Shown here piece by piece: positions 1 through 7,863 of a stretch of 30,144 nucleotides of DNA. Source of the stretch: an uncultured Chloroflexota bacterium (GTDB lineage: Bacteria > Chloroflexota > Chloroflexia > Chloroflexales > Roseiflexaceae); assembly GCA_937876225.1 (NCBI GenBank), contig CALFIC010000176.1:1-30144 (forward strand). Direction: 5' to 3'. The notes under the pieces are model-generated. The model was not told the DNA's origin and made no database searches. It worked only from the letters and a program-made list of their open reading frames with translations. Positions within the stretch are counted from its first letter, which is position 1; each line of letters opens with the position of its first letter. A program made the position numbers and the translations under genes.

Positions 1-240
1 TTACACTTTCTATTATACGTATTTTTTATGGGTTATTTTAAAAAATAACATTAACGATAAGATTACAGTTGAGAATTTATTTTTTACATAAAACTTAATA
101 TAAATAAACTTTAGTATTATTTTTTACGAAAACAAGGACGAAAAATAGTAATATAAAAATATATTTATCTAAAAAATACTACAAAAAACTGGTATATTAT
201 TTCTTGTATGAAAATTACTTTAAAAATATACACATAATAA
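1..240. other. AT-rich intergenic island, no gene seen
   Basis: This stretch is overwhelmingly A and T, in sharp contrast with the roughly balanced composition of the rest of the window. No open reading frame of useful length is present on either strand. An 8-bp inverted repeat with a 2-nt centre (arms 32-39 and 42-49) and many A/T runs are visible. It could be a curved or easily melted region, a boundary with horizontally acquired DNA, or simply the far end of a neighbouring gene's long intergenic spacer. The sequence does not decide between these. From 241 to 369 composition returns to normal and nothing specific is seen. Confidence 0.6.
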
Positions 241-369
241 TGAGCAAGAAAATTTTGGTCAATCAATAGGTAACCATCAACGTGAATCATGAATGTCCTT
301 GCGCTCGGACGACGCGTGCATGGCGTACCACGATGCTCAGTGATACTGGTGTGCGTACAAAGGGGATTT

Positions 370-398
370 TTGCGCCCTACTTGATTACCTCGTATGAT
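370..398 (+). promoter_or_regulatory. Putative sigma-70-type promoter of aroC-mutM
   Basis: TTGCGC at 370-375 and TATGAT at 393-398 are separated by 17 bp, about 36 bp before the aroC ATG. The -35 half is weak. The 11-mer TCGTATGATAG around the -10 is repeated at 4681-4691, upstream of the DUF1003-like gene, which supports it as a real promoter element. Confidence 0.45.
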
Positions 399-433
399 AG
401 GGAATAATGAGTAATAGCAGACGAGGGTGAGTC

Positions 434-1504
434 ATGGCGGGCAATACATTTGGCAGTGTGTTTCGAGTCAGTACCTTTGGGGAATCGCATGGCCCGGCAG
501 TGGGCTGCATCCTCGATGGCTGTCCGGCCGGGATTGCACTCGACGAAGCGGTGATTCAGCGTGAGCTCGACCGGCGCCGGGTGGGGCAGAGTAAAGTCTC
601 GTCACAACGGCGCGAGCCTGACGTAGTCCAGATTATGTCGGGTGTATTTGAAGGGCGTACCACGGGAGCATCAATCGCCATGGTGGTGATGAATACCGAC
701 GCCAAATCGCAACACTACGACAACATCAAAGACAGCTACCGCCCCGGTCACGCAGACTTTAGTTGGGACGCCAAATACGGCTTCCGTGACCATCGTGGTG
801 GCGGGCGCTCGAGTGCCCGCGAAACCATCGGTCGGGTGGCGGCAGGCGCCGTGGCCCGCCAATTGTTAGCCCACTTTGGCATCCACGTAATCGCCTGGGT
901 GCAACAGTGTGCGCATCTGCGTGCTCAAACCCATGACGAATCCCAAATCGAACAAAACATTATGCGCTGCCCTGACCCTGTGGCCGCCGAGCAGATGATT
1001 GCCTTGGTCGACGAAGCCCGTAAAAATCTCGATTCGCTGGGAGGCATCGTCGAAATCCGGGCCCGTGGCGTGCCGGCGGGGCTGGGCGAGCCGGTGTTTG
1101 ACAAGCTCCAAGCCGATATCGCCAAAGCCATGTTTAGTATCCCTGCCATCAAAGGGCTCGAATTTGGCGAAGGCTTTGCGGTAGCCACCATGCCAGCCTC
1201 GCAACACAACGATCCCTTTGTGCGCAACCCAGACGGTAGCATTGGTACGGCGAGTAATCACCATGGTGGGATATTGGGGGGGATTAGTACCGGCCAAGAA
1301 ATTGTGCTCCGGATTGCCGCCAAGCCGCCGGCCTCGATTGCCCGCCCCCAACAAACCGTCGATCGTGACGGCAATCCCACCCAAATCGAAATCCACGGTC
1401 GCCACGATCCAACCGTTTTACCCCGCCTCGTGCCCATCGCCGAAGCGATGCTGGCCTTGGTGTTGGCCGATCATCTGCTCCGCCAACGCTTGGCCAGGGT
1501 GTAA
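434..1504 (+). CDS. aroC: Chorismate synthase
   Basis: The enzyme performs the last step of the shikimate pathway, converting 5-enolpyruvylshikimate-3-phosphate to chorismate with reduced FMN in the cytoplasm. The 356-residue length is normal for the family. Family signatures are plain: GESHG near residues 17-21, the RPGHAD block near 104-109, and GGGRSSARET near 121-130, all part of the flavin and substrate site. The ATG at 434 is preceded by a GAGGG ribosome site. The gene ends 15 bp before mutM and probably shares its transcript. No truncation or odd residue is seen. Confidence 0.97.
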   Translation: MAGNTFGSVFRVSTFGESHGPAVGCILDGCPAGIALDEAVIQRELDRRRVGQSKVSSQRREPDVVQIMSGVFEGRTTGASIAMVVMNTDAKSQHYDNIKDSYRPGHADFSWDAKYGFRDHRGGGRSSARETIGRVAAGAVARQLLAHFGIHVIAWVQQCAHLRAQTHDESQIEQNIMRCPDPVAAEQMIALVDEARKNLDSLGGIVEIRARGVPAGLGEPVFDKLQADIAKAMFSIPAIKGLEFGEGFAVATMPASQHNDPFVRNPDGSIGTASNHHGGILGGISTGQEIVLRIAAKPPASIARPQQTVDRDGNPTQIEIHGRHDPTVLPRLVPIAEAMLALVLADHLLRQRLARV

Positions 1505-1519
1505 AGAGGAGTCATTGGT

Positions 1520-2344
1520 ATGCCGGAATTACCCGAAGTAGAGCAGGCTGCCCGCACGTTGGGCGCGCAGATTGTGGGTGCCCGCTTTGACGGCACTATC
1601 CGCTGTAGCTGGCCCAAAACCATCGAAGGTCATGCACCTGATCTGCTCGGTGCCCAACTTGTTGACGTAATGATTGAGGGCTGGCGTCGGCGCGCCAAAT
1701 GGATTTTGCTCCCGCTCGCCAACCAATTGACCATGGCGGCCCATCTGCGTATGACGGGACGCTTTGTGGTGTGTGGGCGTGATGAAGCCGACATCCCGCA
1801 GCAACGGGTGGCCTTTGGGTTGCATGATGGTCGCGAGGTGCGCTTCGTCGATCAACGCAAATTTGGGCGGATTCGCTTGCTCACCCCACCTGGATTGCAA
1901 CAACTCGAAGCAGCTCATGGCTTTGAACCGTTTGACGCTGCGTTGACCCCAGCAGTGTTTTTGCAATTGACCCAATCGACCAAACGTATCATCAAAGCGG
2001 TCTTGCTCGACCAAACGGTACTGGCGGGGATTGGCAATATTTATGCCGACGAGGCCTTGTGGCGCGCCCAAATCCATCCCCAAATGCCGGCCAATCAGGT
2101 GTCGTCTACCCAGGCAGCCCTACTCCTCGATGCCATCCAGGCGGTATTGCGGCAGGCCTTGATAAATGGTGGGAGCACGTTGCGCGATTACCGTGATAGC
2201 TATGGCGCCAAAGGCACCCAACAAGACAATTTCATGGCGTATGACCGTACCAATCAACCTTGTATGCGGTGTGGAACCCCGATTGTGAAAACGGTGGTAG
2301 CCCAACGGGGGACCCATTTCTGCCCACAATGCCAACAATCGTAG
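1520..2344 (+). CDS. mutM: Formamidopyrimidine-DNA glycosylase (Fpg/MutM)
   Basis: This is a bifunctional DNA glycosylase/AP lyase that removes 8-oxoguanine and formamidopyrimidines. The protein begins MPELPEVE, giving the catalytic N-terminal proline and Glu after Met removal; Lys60 fits the conserved lysine of the beta-clamp. The C-terminal zinc finger is intact, with Cys248, Cys251, Cys268 and Cys271 and the conserved Arg263 of the finger loop. At 274 residues it is full length. GAGGAG lies upstream of the ATG. It follows aroC by 15 bp on the same strand, and a tRNA gene with its own promoter starts 75 bp downstream. Confidence 0.97.
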   Translation: MPELPEVEQAARTLGAQIVGARFDGTIRCSWPKTIEGHAPDLLGAQLVDVMIEGWRRRAKWILLPLANQLTMAAHLRMTGRFVVCGRDEADIPQQRVAFGLHDGREVRFVDQRKFGRIRLLTPPGLQQLEAAHGFEPFDAALTPAVFLQLTQSTKRIIKAVLLDQTVLAGIGNIYADEALWRAQIHPQMPANQVSSTQAALLLDAIQAVLRQALINGGSTLRDYRDSYGAKGTQQDNFMAYDRTNQPCMRCGTPIVKTVVAQRGTHFCPQCQQS

Positions 2345-2380
2345 GTGCATGGCATGTCCGCGCACGCCAACAATCGTCCG

Positions 2381-2408
2381 TGGGCAGTGATAAAATCTAC
2401 GGTATACT
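2381..2408 (+). promoter_or_regulatory. Putative promoter of the tRNA-Arg gene
   Basis: TATACT at 2403-2408 is a good -10 element about 12 bp before the mature tRNA 5' end. TGGGCA at 2381-2386 could serve as a poor -35 with 16-bp spacing. The -10 is the stronger part of this call. Confidence 0.4.
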
Positions 2409-2419
2409 AAAAACAGTCT

Positions 2420-2495
2420 GCCCCCGTAGCTCAGTGGATAGAGCGACGGTTTCCTAAACCGCAGGTCAGCCGTTCAAGTCGGCTCGGGGGCACCA
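2420..2495 (+). tRNA. tRNA-Arg (anticodon CCT, reads AGG)
   Basis: A complete cloverleaf can be drawn by hand. The 7-bp acceptor is GCCCCCG/CGGGGGC, the D-stem GCTC/GAGC, and the T-stem AGCCG/CGGCT with a TTCAAGT loop. The anticodon loop TTCCTAA places CCT at 2453-2455. The outermost anticodon-stem pair is an A-C mismatch, which is tolerated. The discriminator base is A (2492) and the CCA end is encoded (2493-2495). It decodes the rare arginine codon AGG. It stands alone, with its own terminator directly after it. Confidence 0.96.
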
Positions 2496-2503
2496 ATCAG
2501 TGC

Positions 2504-2534
2504 TGAGCGTCTCATTTGACGCTCATCTTTTTTT
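2504..2534 (+). terminator. Rho-independent terminator of tRNA-Arg
   Basis: A perfect 8-bp stem, TGAGCGTC (2504-2511) with GACGCTCA (2518-2525), has a 6-nt loop and is followed by TC and seven T residues. It begins 9 nt after the tRNA CCA end. Confidence 0.9.
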
Positions 2535-2559
2535 AATCTAAAAACATATTTACATTGCT

Positions 2560-2606
2560 ACGTTCGTGTGATACAAACAATATGTGATTAAATCACACAA
2601 CAACGT
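2560..2606 (+). promoter_or_regulatory. Nested palindromes upstream of the lipoprotein hydrolase gene
   Basis: TGTGATTAAATCACA at 2583-2597 is a perfect odd-centred palindrome. It resembles a CRP/FNR-family half-site pair, but with 5 rather than 6 bp between TGTGA and TCACA. A second, overlapping inverted repeat is formed by 2560-2572 and 2592-2606 (ACGTT..GTGTGAT and ATCACAC..AACGT). The surrounding 2535-2700 is AT-rich and non-coding. Binding by a dimeric regulator about 100 bp upstream of the ATG at 2704 is inferred; the regulator is not identified. Confidence 0.4.
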
Positions 2607-2703
2607 AATTAATGTAATAGTAAAGGATGGTCGTATTTTTTGAGCGTAAATAGAGTTTTGATGAACGGTAATGGAATAATGTTGTATCGAGTAAAGGGAA
2701 TGT

Positions 2704-4623
2704 ATGCGTAAAATTTGGATTGTGTTGGTAGTGATGGGGCTGTGGTTGAGTAGTTGTGGGTTGAGCCAAGTGCGCTCGTTATTACCGGTTGGTGAAACCG
2801 CGACACCGGAGCCCGTCGCGGTATCCGTTGCACCAAGTGTCGACGCCATCAAATGGCATAGTTGTAACGACAAATCTATCCGGAGCGAAGATAGTAGCAA
2901 GTTTGAATGTAGCACGGTCGATGTGCCACTTGATTATGCGCAGCCTGATGGTGAAAAAATCAGTATTGCCTTGATTCGTTTGCCGGCGAGTGGCAGTCGC
3001 ACCGGTGCCATCTTCTACAATCCTGGTGGACCTGGCGCGTCGGGGTTTGATTATGTGGCGAGCATGGGGCAAACGTACGTTGATAAATTGCACCTCGAAG
3101 GGTTTGATTTTGTGGGATTTGATCCGCGTGGCGTCGATCGCTCGGGTGGGTTGCGTTGCCAAACGGACAAAGAACTCGACAAATACATGTACCCAGATAC
3201 GACCCCGGATACCCCCGATGAAGTGGCGTTTTTGCAGGCTGCGTATGATTCGTTTGCGGTGGCATGTAAAGCCAAATATGGTGCGAAATTGAAGTTTTAT
3301 TCAACCGAAAACACTGCCCGTGACATGGATATGATTCGAATTGCCATTGGTGATGAAAAAATCGGTTATCTGGGTGTGTCGTATGGGACGTATTTGGGGG
3401 CAGTGTACGCCAGCATGTTCCCCACGCATGTGCGTGCGATGGTGCTTGATTCGGCTTTTGAACCCAAAGGTGACACCATCGAAGAGCGCTACATGACGCA
3501 AAAACGAGGGTTCGAAAAAGCGATGAATAATTGGATTGCCTGGTGTGAAAAAGAAGCCAAATGTGCCTTCCACGCGAGTGATGTCGGTGCGCGCTGGGAT
3601 GCGCTCTTTACCAAATTAGATAATCAACCCGTTGCCGGCAAAGATGGGCGTATGGCGAATCAAGAAGTGCTCGATACGGCGACCAAATCAGCACTCTATT
3701 CACAATCACGCTGGGGTAATCTGGCGCAGGCTTTGGCTGACGTCGAAGCGGGCGATGCGGAGGGGGTATGGTATTTGGCAGATAGCTACAACGATCGCCA
3801 AGACGATGGCACCTATTTGACATCGAATCAATCACAAAGTGTGATTACGTGTGCGAGTGGGATTTTGTATGATTCTGTGCCAAATGCCGATGAATTGCTC
3901 AAAAAAATGCAAACCGAGGCGCCCCGTATGAGTCGTGGTGCGACGGCGAAACAGTTAGCGGCGCCGTCTGATTGCCGCGTATACATGGATGTCATGCCGA
4001 TTGCGCCAGTGCAATATACCGGCACCGCACCGGTACTAATTATTGGTGGCGAAAACGATCCTGCGACGCCGATGCGCTGGTCAACCAAAATGCACGACGA
4101 AATGGGACCAAATTCAGCGCTGTTGACGTACTCCGGCGAAGGGCATGGGCAAGTACTCGAATCAAAATGTGTAGACGCTGCAGTGTCACAAGTATTGACT
4201 GCAGTGAAACTTCCCGCCGATGGTAGCAAATGTGCCCCCGACCCCGATGTGACGATGCCAAGTTGGTGGCAACGCTTGCCGGCAGATGTCAGTGGAGCGG
4301 TGGTAATCGATGCCACGACGATGCGTGATGCGATGCAATTTAAGGCGTCGGAAGTCTATTTGCAGGCGCGGGCTGTTCCCGGTACCGACCAAAAAGATGT
4401 GATGAGTGATTATGATGTCAAAATGGCAACGGCAGGCTTTACCAACCCCGATGATCCCAAAGAAATCAGTGGCGGTCTGTTGAAATACTTTTGTGATGGC
4501 AACGATTGTGTGGGAGTGTTGGTGCTCGATACAACGGCACTCGCTAAACCCGATTGGGAATCGGTGAGTAAATTTGTCCCAGCCAATCATTGTCTGGTGG
4601 TCTATCTCTACTTCCCAGAATAA
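2704..4623 (+). CDS. Exported lipoprotein alpha/beta-hydrolase, tripeptidyl aminopeptidase (S33) type
   Basis: This 639-residue protein is predicted to be lipid-anchored outside the membrane. A hydrophobic signal at residues 4-16 ends in the lipobox LSSC with Cys18. The alpha/beta-hydrolase core shows the oxyanion block NPGGPGASG, the nucleophile elbow GVSYG with Ser226, the acid Asp452 in GGENDPATP, and His481 in GEGHGQ. This architecture, with a TAP-like C-terminal half, matches secreted aminopeptidases that release short peptides from protein N-termini. Exact substrate cannot be read. About 120 residues after the catalytic His have no motif I recognise. AAGGG precedes the ATG. It is a monocistronic unit bounded by the tRNA terminator upstream and a strong terminator downstream. 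Confidence 0.85.
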   Translation: MRKIWIVLVVMGLWLSSCGLSQVRSLLPVGETATPEPVAVSVAPSVDAIKWHSCNDKSIRSEDSSKFECSTVDVPLDYAQPDGEKISIALIRLPASGSRTGAIFYNPGGPGASGFDYVASMGQTYVDKLHLEGFDFVGFDPRGVDRSGGLRCQTDKELDKYMYPDTTPDTPDEVAFLQAAYDSFAVACKAKYGAKLKFYSTENTARDMDMIRIAIGDEKIGYLGVSYGTYLGAVYASMFPTHVRAMVLDSAFEPKGDTIEERYMTQKRGFEKAMNNWIAWCEKEAKCAFHASDVGARWDALFTKLDNQPVAGKDGRMANQEVLDTATKSALYSQSRWGNLAQALADVEAGDAEGVWYLADSYNDRQDDGTYLTSNQSQSVITCASGILYDSVPNADELLKKMQTEAPRMSRGATAKQLAAPSDCRVYMDVMPIAPVQYTGTAPVLIIGGENDPATPMRWSTKMHDEMGPNSALLTYSGEGHGQVLESKCVDAAVSQVLTAVKLPADGSKCAPDPDVTMPSWWQRLPADVSGAVVIDATTMRDAMQFKASEVYLQARAVPGTDQKDVMSDYDVKMATAGFTNPDDPKEISGGLLKYFCDGNDCVGVLVLDTTALAKPDWESVSKFVPANHCLVVYLYFPE

Positions 4624-4638
4624 ATCACGGTGACTTTA

Positions 4639-4670
4639 CCCCCGCACCGGTGTACCCGGTGCGGGGGTTT
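4639..4670 (+). terminator. Strong intrinsic terminator after the hydrolase gene
   Basis: A perfect 12-bp GC-rich stem has arms 4639-4650 (CCCCCGCACCGG) and 4656-4667 (CCGGTGCGGGGG) and a 5-nt loop. Only a short T run follows. It lies 15 bp after the hydrolase stop codon. Confidence 0.8.
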
Positions 4671-4723
4671 GTGTGATGCGTCGTATGATAGAAGCAATAC
4701 GTTTGTAGAAGAGGAGCCGCATC

Positions 4724-5218
4724 ATGGAAGAAATGACCCCACAAATGACCATTGCTGATGCCAAATCGCATCAGCCAGCGTTGCACAGCAACAATCACGC
4801 CCATACCCACGTGCATGGGAGTCATTGGTTTGGCCGCGTCAACAAAAAAATCGCCGTGACGATTACGAATGCCGTCGGAAGTATGTGGGCGGCCTATTTG
4901 TTTTGTGCCTTGGCACTGGTATCATTACCAGCAGCAATTCATTCGCACGACCCGATTATCATTGTGGCGTGGATTGCGCAAACGTTTTTGCAGCTAGTCT
5001 TGTTGCCGATTATTATCGTAGCCCAAAACGTACAGGCGGCAGCGGCAGATGCCCGCGCCAAATCAGATCATGCCACCCTCAAGGCGATTCACACGTTGAC
5101 GCGCGAAGTCTACGAAATCAATCAACGCCAAAACGAGATTTTACAAATGCTCCGTGAAAAAGAATTGACCCGCACGCCTGCGGATAACGCAGGGCGTACG
5201 GGTCAGCGTGATGCATAA
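4724..5218 (+). CDS. DUF1003-like small membrane protein with His-rich N-terminus
   Basis: The protein has 164 residues. Residues about 20-38 are rich in histidine (HSNNHAHTHVHGSHW), which suggests metal binding on the cytoplasmic side. Two hydrophobic segments follow, about residues 45-65 and 75-102. The motif DPIIIVAWIAQ...LLPIIIVAQNVQAAAADARAKSD closely follows the DUF1003 pattern of two membrane helices and a conserved Q-N-xQA stretch, leading into a charged C-terminal helix likely to form a coiled coil. Function of the family is unknown. GAGGAG precedes the ATG. It converges on the cytochrome c gene, whose stop lies 8 bp away. A hairpin at 5167-5204 lies within its last codons. Confidence 0.65.
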   Translation: MEEMTPQMTIADAKSHQPALHSNNHAHTHVHGSHWFGRVNKKIAVTITNAVGSMWAAYLFCALALVSLPAAIHSHDPIIIVAWIAQTFLQLVLLPIIIVAQNVQAAAADARAKSDHATLKAIHTLTREVYEINQRQNEILQMLREKELTRTPADNAGRTGQRDA

Positions 5219-5226
5219 GCACGGTG

Positions 5227-5667
5227 CTATTGGGTCGGTTGTTGCGCCTTAATGTCGTCTGGCCAGGTGCTTTTGATGTAATTGATAATCAAGGCGATAT
5301 CACTATCGCTCAATTGATTTTGGAATGCCGGCATAGCGTTGGTTTTGACGCCAGTCACTGCCGCGCCACCATAGGTGGTGACAGCAATCAGCCAGGCATC
5401 ACTATGATGCCAGGTATGGCCGCTGGCATCGTGGGGCGGTGCGGGGTAGCTACCGTCGGCGTTGGCTTGTTGCCAATTGGGTTGGCCTTGCAGGTTAGCG
5501 CCGTGGCAATTGGCACAGTTCTGGGCATAGAGGATTGCACCTGTCGGTGCACTATCACTGACGCGGGCGTTCATACTTTGACTAGGTGGCGTGGCGCGGG
5601 CGGTCAAAAAAATCATCAGCGCCGCCAGCCCGACGATAACCAGCATAGCGATTCGACGTGGACTCAT
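5227..5667 (-). CDS. Membrane-anchored mono-heme cytochrome c
   Basis: The product has 146 residues from the ATG at 5667. An N-terminal hydrophobic helix (about residues 6-23) serves as an uncleaved anchor or signal. One heme-binding motif, CANCH, lies near residue 50. A downstream Met in the NAMPAF segment is the likely sixth heme ligand, as in class I cytochromes c of the cbb3/CccA type. It would carry electrons outside the membrane. Its ATG overlaps the LysE stop as ATGA, and GGGAG lies upstream. A longer start 12 bp upstream (5679) is possible. The donor and acceptor are not identified here. Confidence 0.88.
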   Translation of the reverse strand: MSPRRIAMLVIVGLAALMIFLTARATPPSQSMNARVSDSAPTGAILYAQNCANCHGANLQGQPNWQQANADGSYPAPPHDASGHTWHHSDAWLIAVTTYGGAAVTGVKTNAMPAFQNQLSDSDIALIINYIKSTWPDDIKAQQPTQ

Positions 5668-6314
5668 TTGCTCCCCCATAGCATGACGATGCCGTCACGC
5701 ACTAATAAACAGCCGAGGAATGCCAACAATACTCCACTAATCAGCAAGATGCGTTGGTAGAGTTGGGGTGATAATACGTTGCGATTGCGCCCAATCACCA
5801 ACGCAAACCCGGCCCGAATGCCGACTAACATCAAATAAAATCCAAAAATAAACAGACTCGCGCCGGCGACGCCATATTGTTGCCAGGCTTTGACGAGGTT
5901 GGGCGCGCCAGCCGTGCCCCAAAACAAATAGGGGTTGGGATTGAGGAAATTGATAATCATGGCTTGGAACAACGAACGTAAGCTCCCATCGTCGTTGGCA
6001 CCGCGACTCGTACTCAAGGCTGCCAAGTCGATTTGGCGCCCCCAGGCGTCACGTACGCCACGAATCCCTAACCAGATGATGTAGCCACCCCCAACGATAC
6101 CGAGCCAGCCAAACACACTATGGGGCAAACTGCCAATCAATAACGTTGCCGCGGCAATGATAGGGGCATCGGTACATAATGGTGCGAGTGTGACCAACAT
6201 GCCGGCGCGGGCACCGTCACGCAAGGCCCGCGAGATGGCCAAGGTTAGCGATGGCCCAGGATTGACGCTGGCAGATAATCCAAACGAAAGTCCTAAAATC
6301 AAAAATGTCAGCAT
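5664..6314 (-). CDS. LysE/RhtB-family amino-acid exporter
   Basis: This 216-residue membrane protein has about six hydrophobic helices. The N-terminal signature GLSASVNPGPSLTLAISRALRDG matches the LysE/RhtB family, in which G-(x)-x-PGP near residues 15-21 is conserved. The central FLNPNPYLFW segment is also typical. Such proteins export amino acids or related small metabolites; the substrate cannot be told from sequence. Its stop codon overlaps the cytochrome c start (ATGA), so the two are translationally coupled although no functional link is obvious. Confidence 0.85.
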   Translation of the reverse strand: MLTFLILGLSFGLSASVNPGPSLTLAISRALRDGARAGMLVTLAPLCTDAPIIAAATLLIGSLPHSVFGWLGIVGGGYIIWLGIRGVRDAWGRQIDLAALSTSRGANDDGSLRSLFQAMIINFLNPNPYLFWGTAGAPNLVKAWQQYGVAGASLFIFGFYLMLVGIRAGFALVIGRNRNVLSPQLYQRILLISGVLLAFLGCLLVRDGIVMLWGSK

Positions 6315-6394
6315 ATGTTTCCCATGTGGAATGCACGTATCTCTGATGGTTGATTATAAAGCAATACGAAGTATGAAGTGAAAATTGAAAATGC

Positions 6395-6488
6395 CCTCTG
6401 TGCGAGATAAATAGCATCTCGCATAGAAGACAGCAATCGCTCACCACCATAAAAAATATCTCCGCGTCCTCCGCGTCCTCTGTGCGAG
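6395..6488. repeat. Interspersed repeat remnant: flanking direct repeats, 9-mer tandem and hairpin
   Basis: The 12-mer CCTCTGTGCGAG occurs at 6395-6406 and 6477-6488. The 9-mer TCCGCGTCC is tandemly repeated at 6461-6478. An 8-bp hairpin TGCGAGAT/ATCTCGCA (6401-6408 and 6416-6423) lies in the first half. The block sits in the spacer between the LysE start and the histidine kinase stop and contains no gene. Similar CCGCGTCCTC-type tandem motifs are, from memory, common as dispersed repeats in several bacterial phyla. Confidence 0.5.
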
Positions 6489-6517
6489 CCATGCGTAGGA
6501 AAAATGCCGCATACCCG

Positions 6518-7846
6518 CTATGCAGCGAGACGCACCACAAAACAGGCACCGTGAGGCTGATTGGGGTGATAGCGGATAGTGGCATTGATGGCGTTGCAAA
6601 AGGATTGGGCGATACTCAGACCAATCCCACTGCCACGATGACTCGTGCCACGGTCGATGCTCACAAATGGCTCAAAAATTTGGCTGACTTGATTGGCTGG
6701 GATGCCGTGGCCATCATCGCAGACGCAAAGTTCGCAATGGCCGGCCACCATCCGTAATTGTACGCTGATGGTACTCGTATCTGGGGTATGCACAATGGCA
6801 TTATCGAGCAAAATTTGCACGATATGGGTGACATAATTGGGATCGCTCGTACAAAAAAACGCCGTATCGCCGCAATCGCTCGTGATATGGCGGTGGGGGG
6901 CGTGTTGTTGCGCGGTTATAATCGCCTTTTGTATGAGTGGTGCCAAATCATAGCGTGGTACGGTGGCGAGGCGCTGTTGGGTGCGGGCAATGGTAAGGAG
7001 GTTTTCGATGATGGTGGTCATATGGCGATTTTCGTTGATGATATCAGTAATCAATGGTGCTGCAGGGTGGTCAGCCTCGATATCAAGCTGAGCCATTTCG
7101 GCCGATGCCCGCACAATACTGAGGGGGGTGCGCAACTCGTGGCTGGCATTGGTGATAAAACTGCGTTGTTGTTCGTAGGCGCGGGCAGTGGGAGCAACGA
7201 GATAACCCGACAATACCCACGACAAGAGGCTTACGCCGATTACGGCGAGGATGGCAATCACCGCCAGGATTATGAGTAACTGTTGTTGGAGGAGTTGGTA
7301 ATCGCTGAGTGGGCGCCCAACCTGAATATAGGCGATGCGGTTTTGCGGGAGATAATACGACAATACGCGGATATCTGCACCAGCTTTGTCGTGGATGGTA
7401 CGGAGATCAATATGATTCTCGGTTTGACTGGCGACAAGTAAGCCTGCGCTGTCGAGTGGGACGGGTGGGATGCTCGTACCGTCTCGGATGGCAATTTGTT
7501 GGGGGGTCGCCGCAATCGCATAGGTGCTGGCGCTACCTGGGTTACGCAGAAACGCTGCCGCAAATGACGGCATGGTGTTAGGTAAAAACGGACTTAATTG
7601 ATCGACATTAATATCGTAGTGTTCTTCGTCGCCGATAGTCGTGATCTGATAATCACCAAGCGTCGATGGCATCGGTAATTGCCGATCACTGATTTCGTGG
7701 ATGAGCCGTTGGTAGAGCACCGCATCAGCGGCTTGGGTAAATTGATTGTTGAGCCAAACTACCATACCAATGCCGAGTACGGCAAGCAACACCAGTGTAG
7801 CCCCCGCATAGAGCAGGGTGAGTCGGCGGCGTAAGGCTTGAAACAT
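6518..7846 (-). CDS. Sensor histidine kinase of an OmpR-type two-component system
   Basis: The protein has 442 residues from ATG 7846, chosen for its AAAGGA ribosome site over a TTG codon 30 bp upstream. Residues about 10-32 form the first membrane helix. Residues about 33-188 form an extracytoplasmic sensor without a recognised fold, and about 190-214 form the second helix. The HisKA box SHELRTPLS has His236. The HATPase part shows the N box LLDNAIVH (about 345), G1 DDGHGIP and G2 GSGIGLSIA. It lies 17 bp after the response regulator and probably shares its transcript. The signal is unknown. Divergence from the A/B/ApbE array suggests it senses redox or envelope state for that array. Confidence 0.93.
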   Translation of the reverse strand: MFQALRRRLTLLYAGATLVLLAVLGIGMVVWLNNQFTQAADAVLYQRLIHEISDRQLPMPSTLGDYQITTIGDEEHYDINVDQLSPFLPNTMPSFAAAFLRNPGSASTYAIAATPQQIAIRDGTSIPPVPLDSAGLLVASQTENHIDLRTIHDKAGADIRVLSYYLPQNRIAYIQVGRPLSDYQLLQQQLLIILAVIAILAVIGVSLLSWVLSGYLVAPTARAYEQQRSFITNASHELRTPLSIVRASAEMAQLDIEADHPAAPLITDIINENRHMTTIIENLLTIARTQQRLATVPRYDLAPLIQKAIITAQQHAPHRHITSDCGDTAFFCTSDPNYVTHIVQILLDNAIVHTPDTSTISVQLRMVAGHCELCVCDDGHGIPANQVSQIFEPFVSIDRGTSHRGSGIGLSIAQSFCNAINATIRYHPNQPHGACFVVRLAA

Positions 7847-7863
7847 GGTAGTAGATCCTTTTA

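Noticed and set aside
381..398. TTGATT at 381-386 as the -35 of the aroC promoter
   Set aside because: It is only 6 bp from TATGAT; the weaker TTGCGC at 370-375 has the proper 17-bp spacing.
866..1405. A 179-codon minus-strand reading frame inside aroC
   Set aside because: It is a shadow of a well-conserved enzyme with no independent start signal.
5167..5204. Hairpin at the end of the DUF1003-like gene as a terminator
   Set aside because: The stem is good but lies inside codons, has a bulge and has no T run in either direction.
5224..5760. A 178-codon plus-strand reading frame
   Set aside because: It lies wholly opposite the cytochrome c and LysE genes, which have clear motifs, and its own translation has no recognisable domain.
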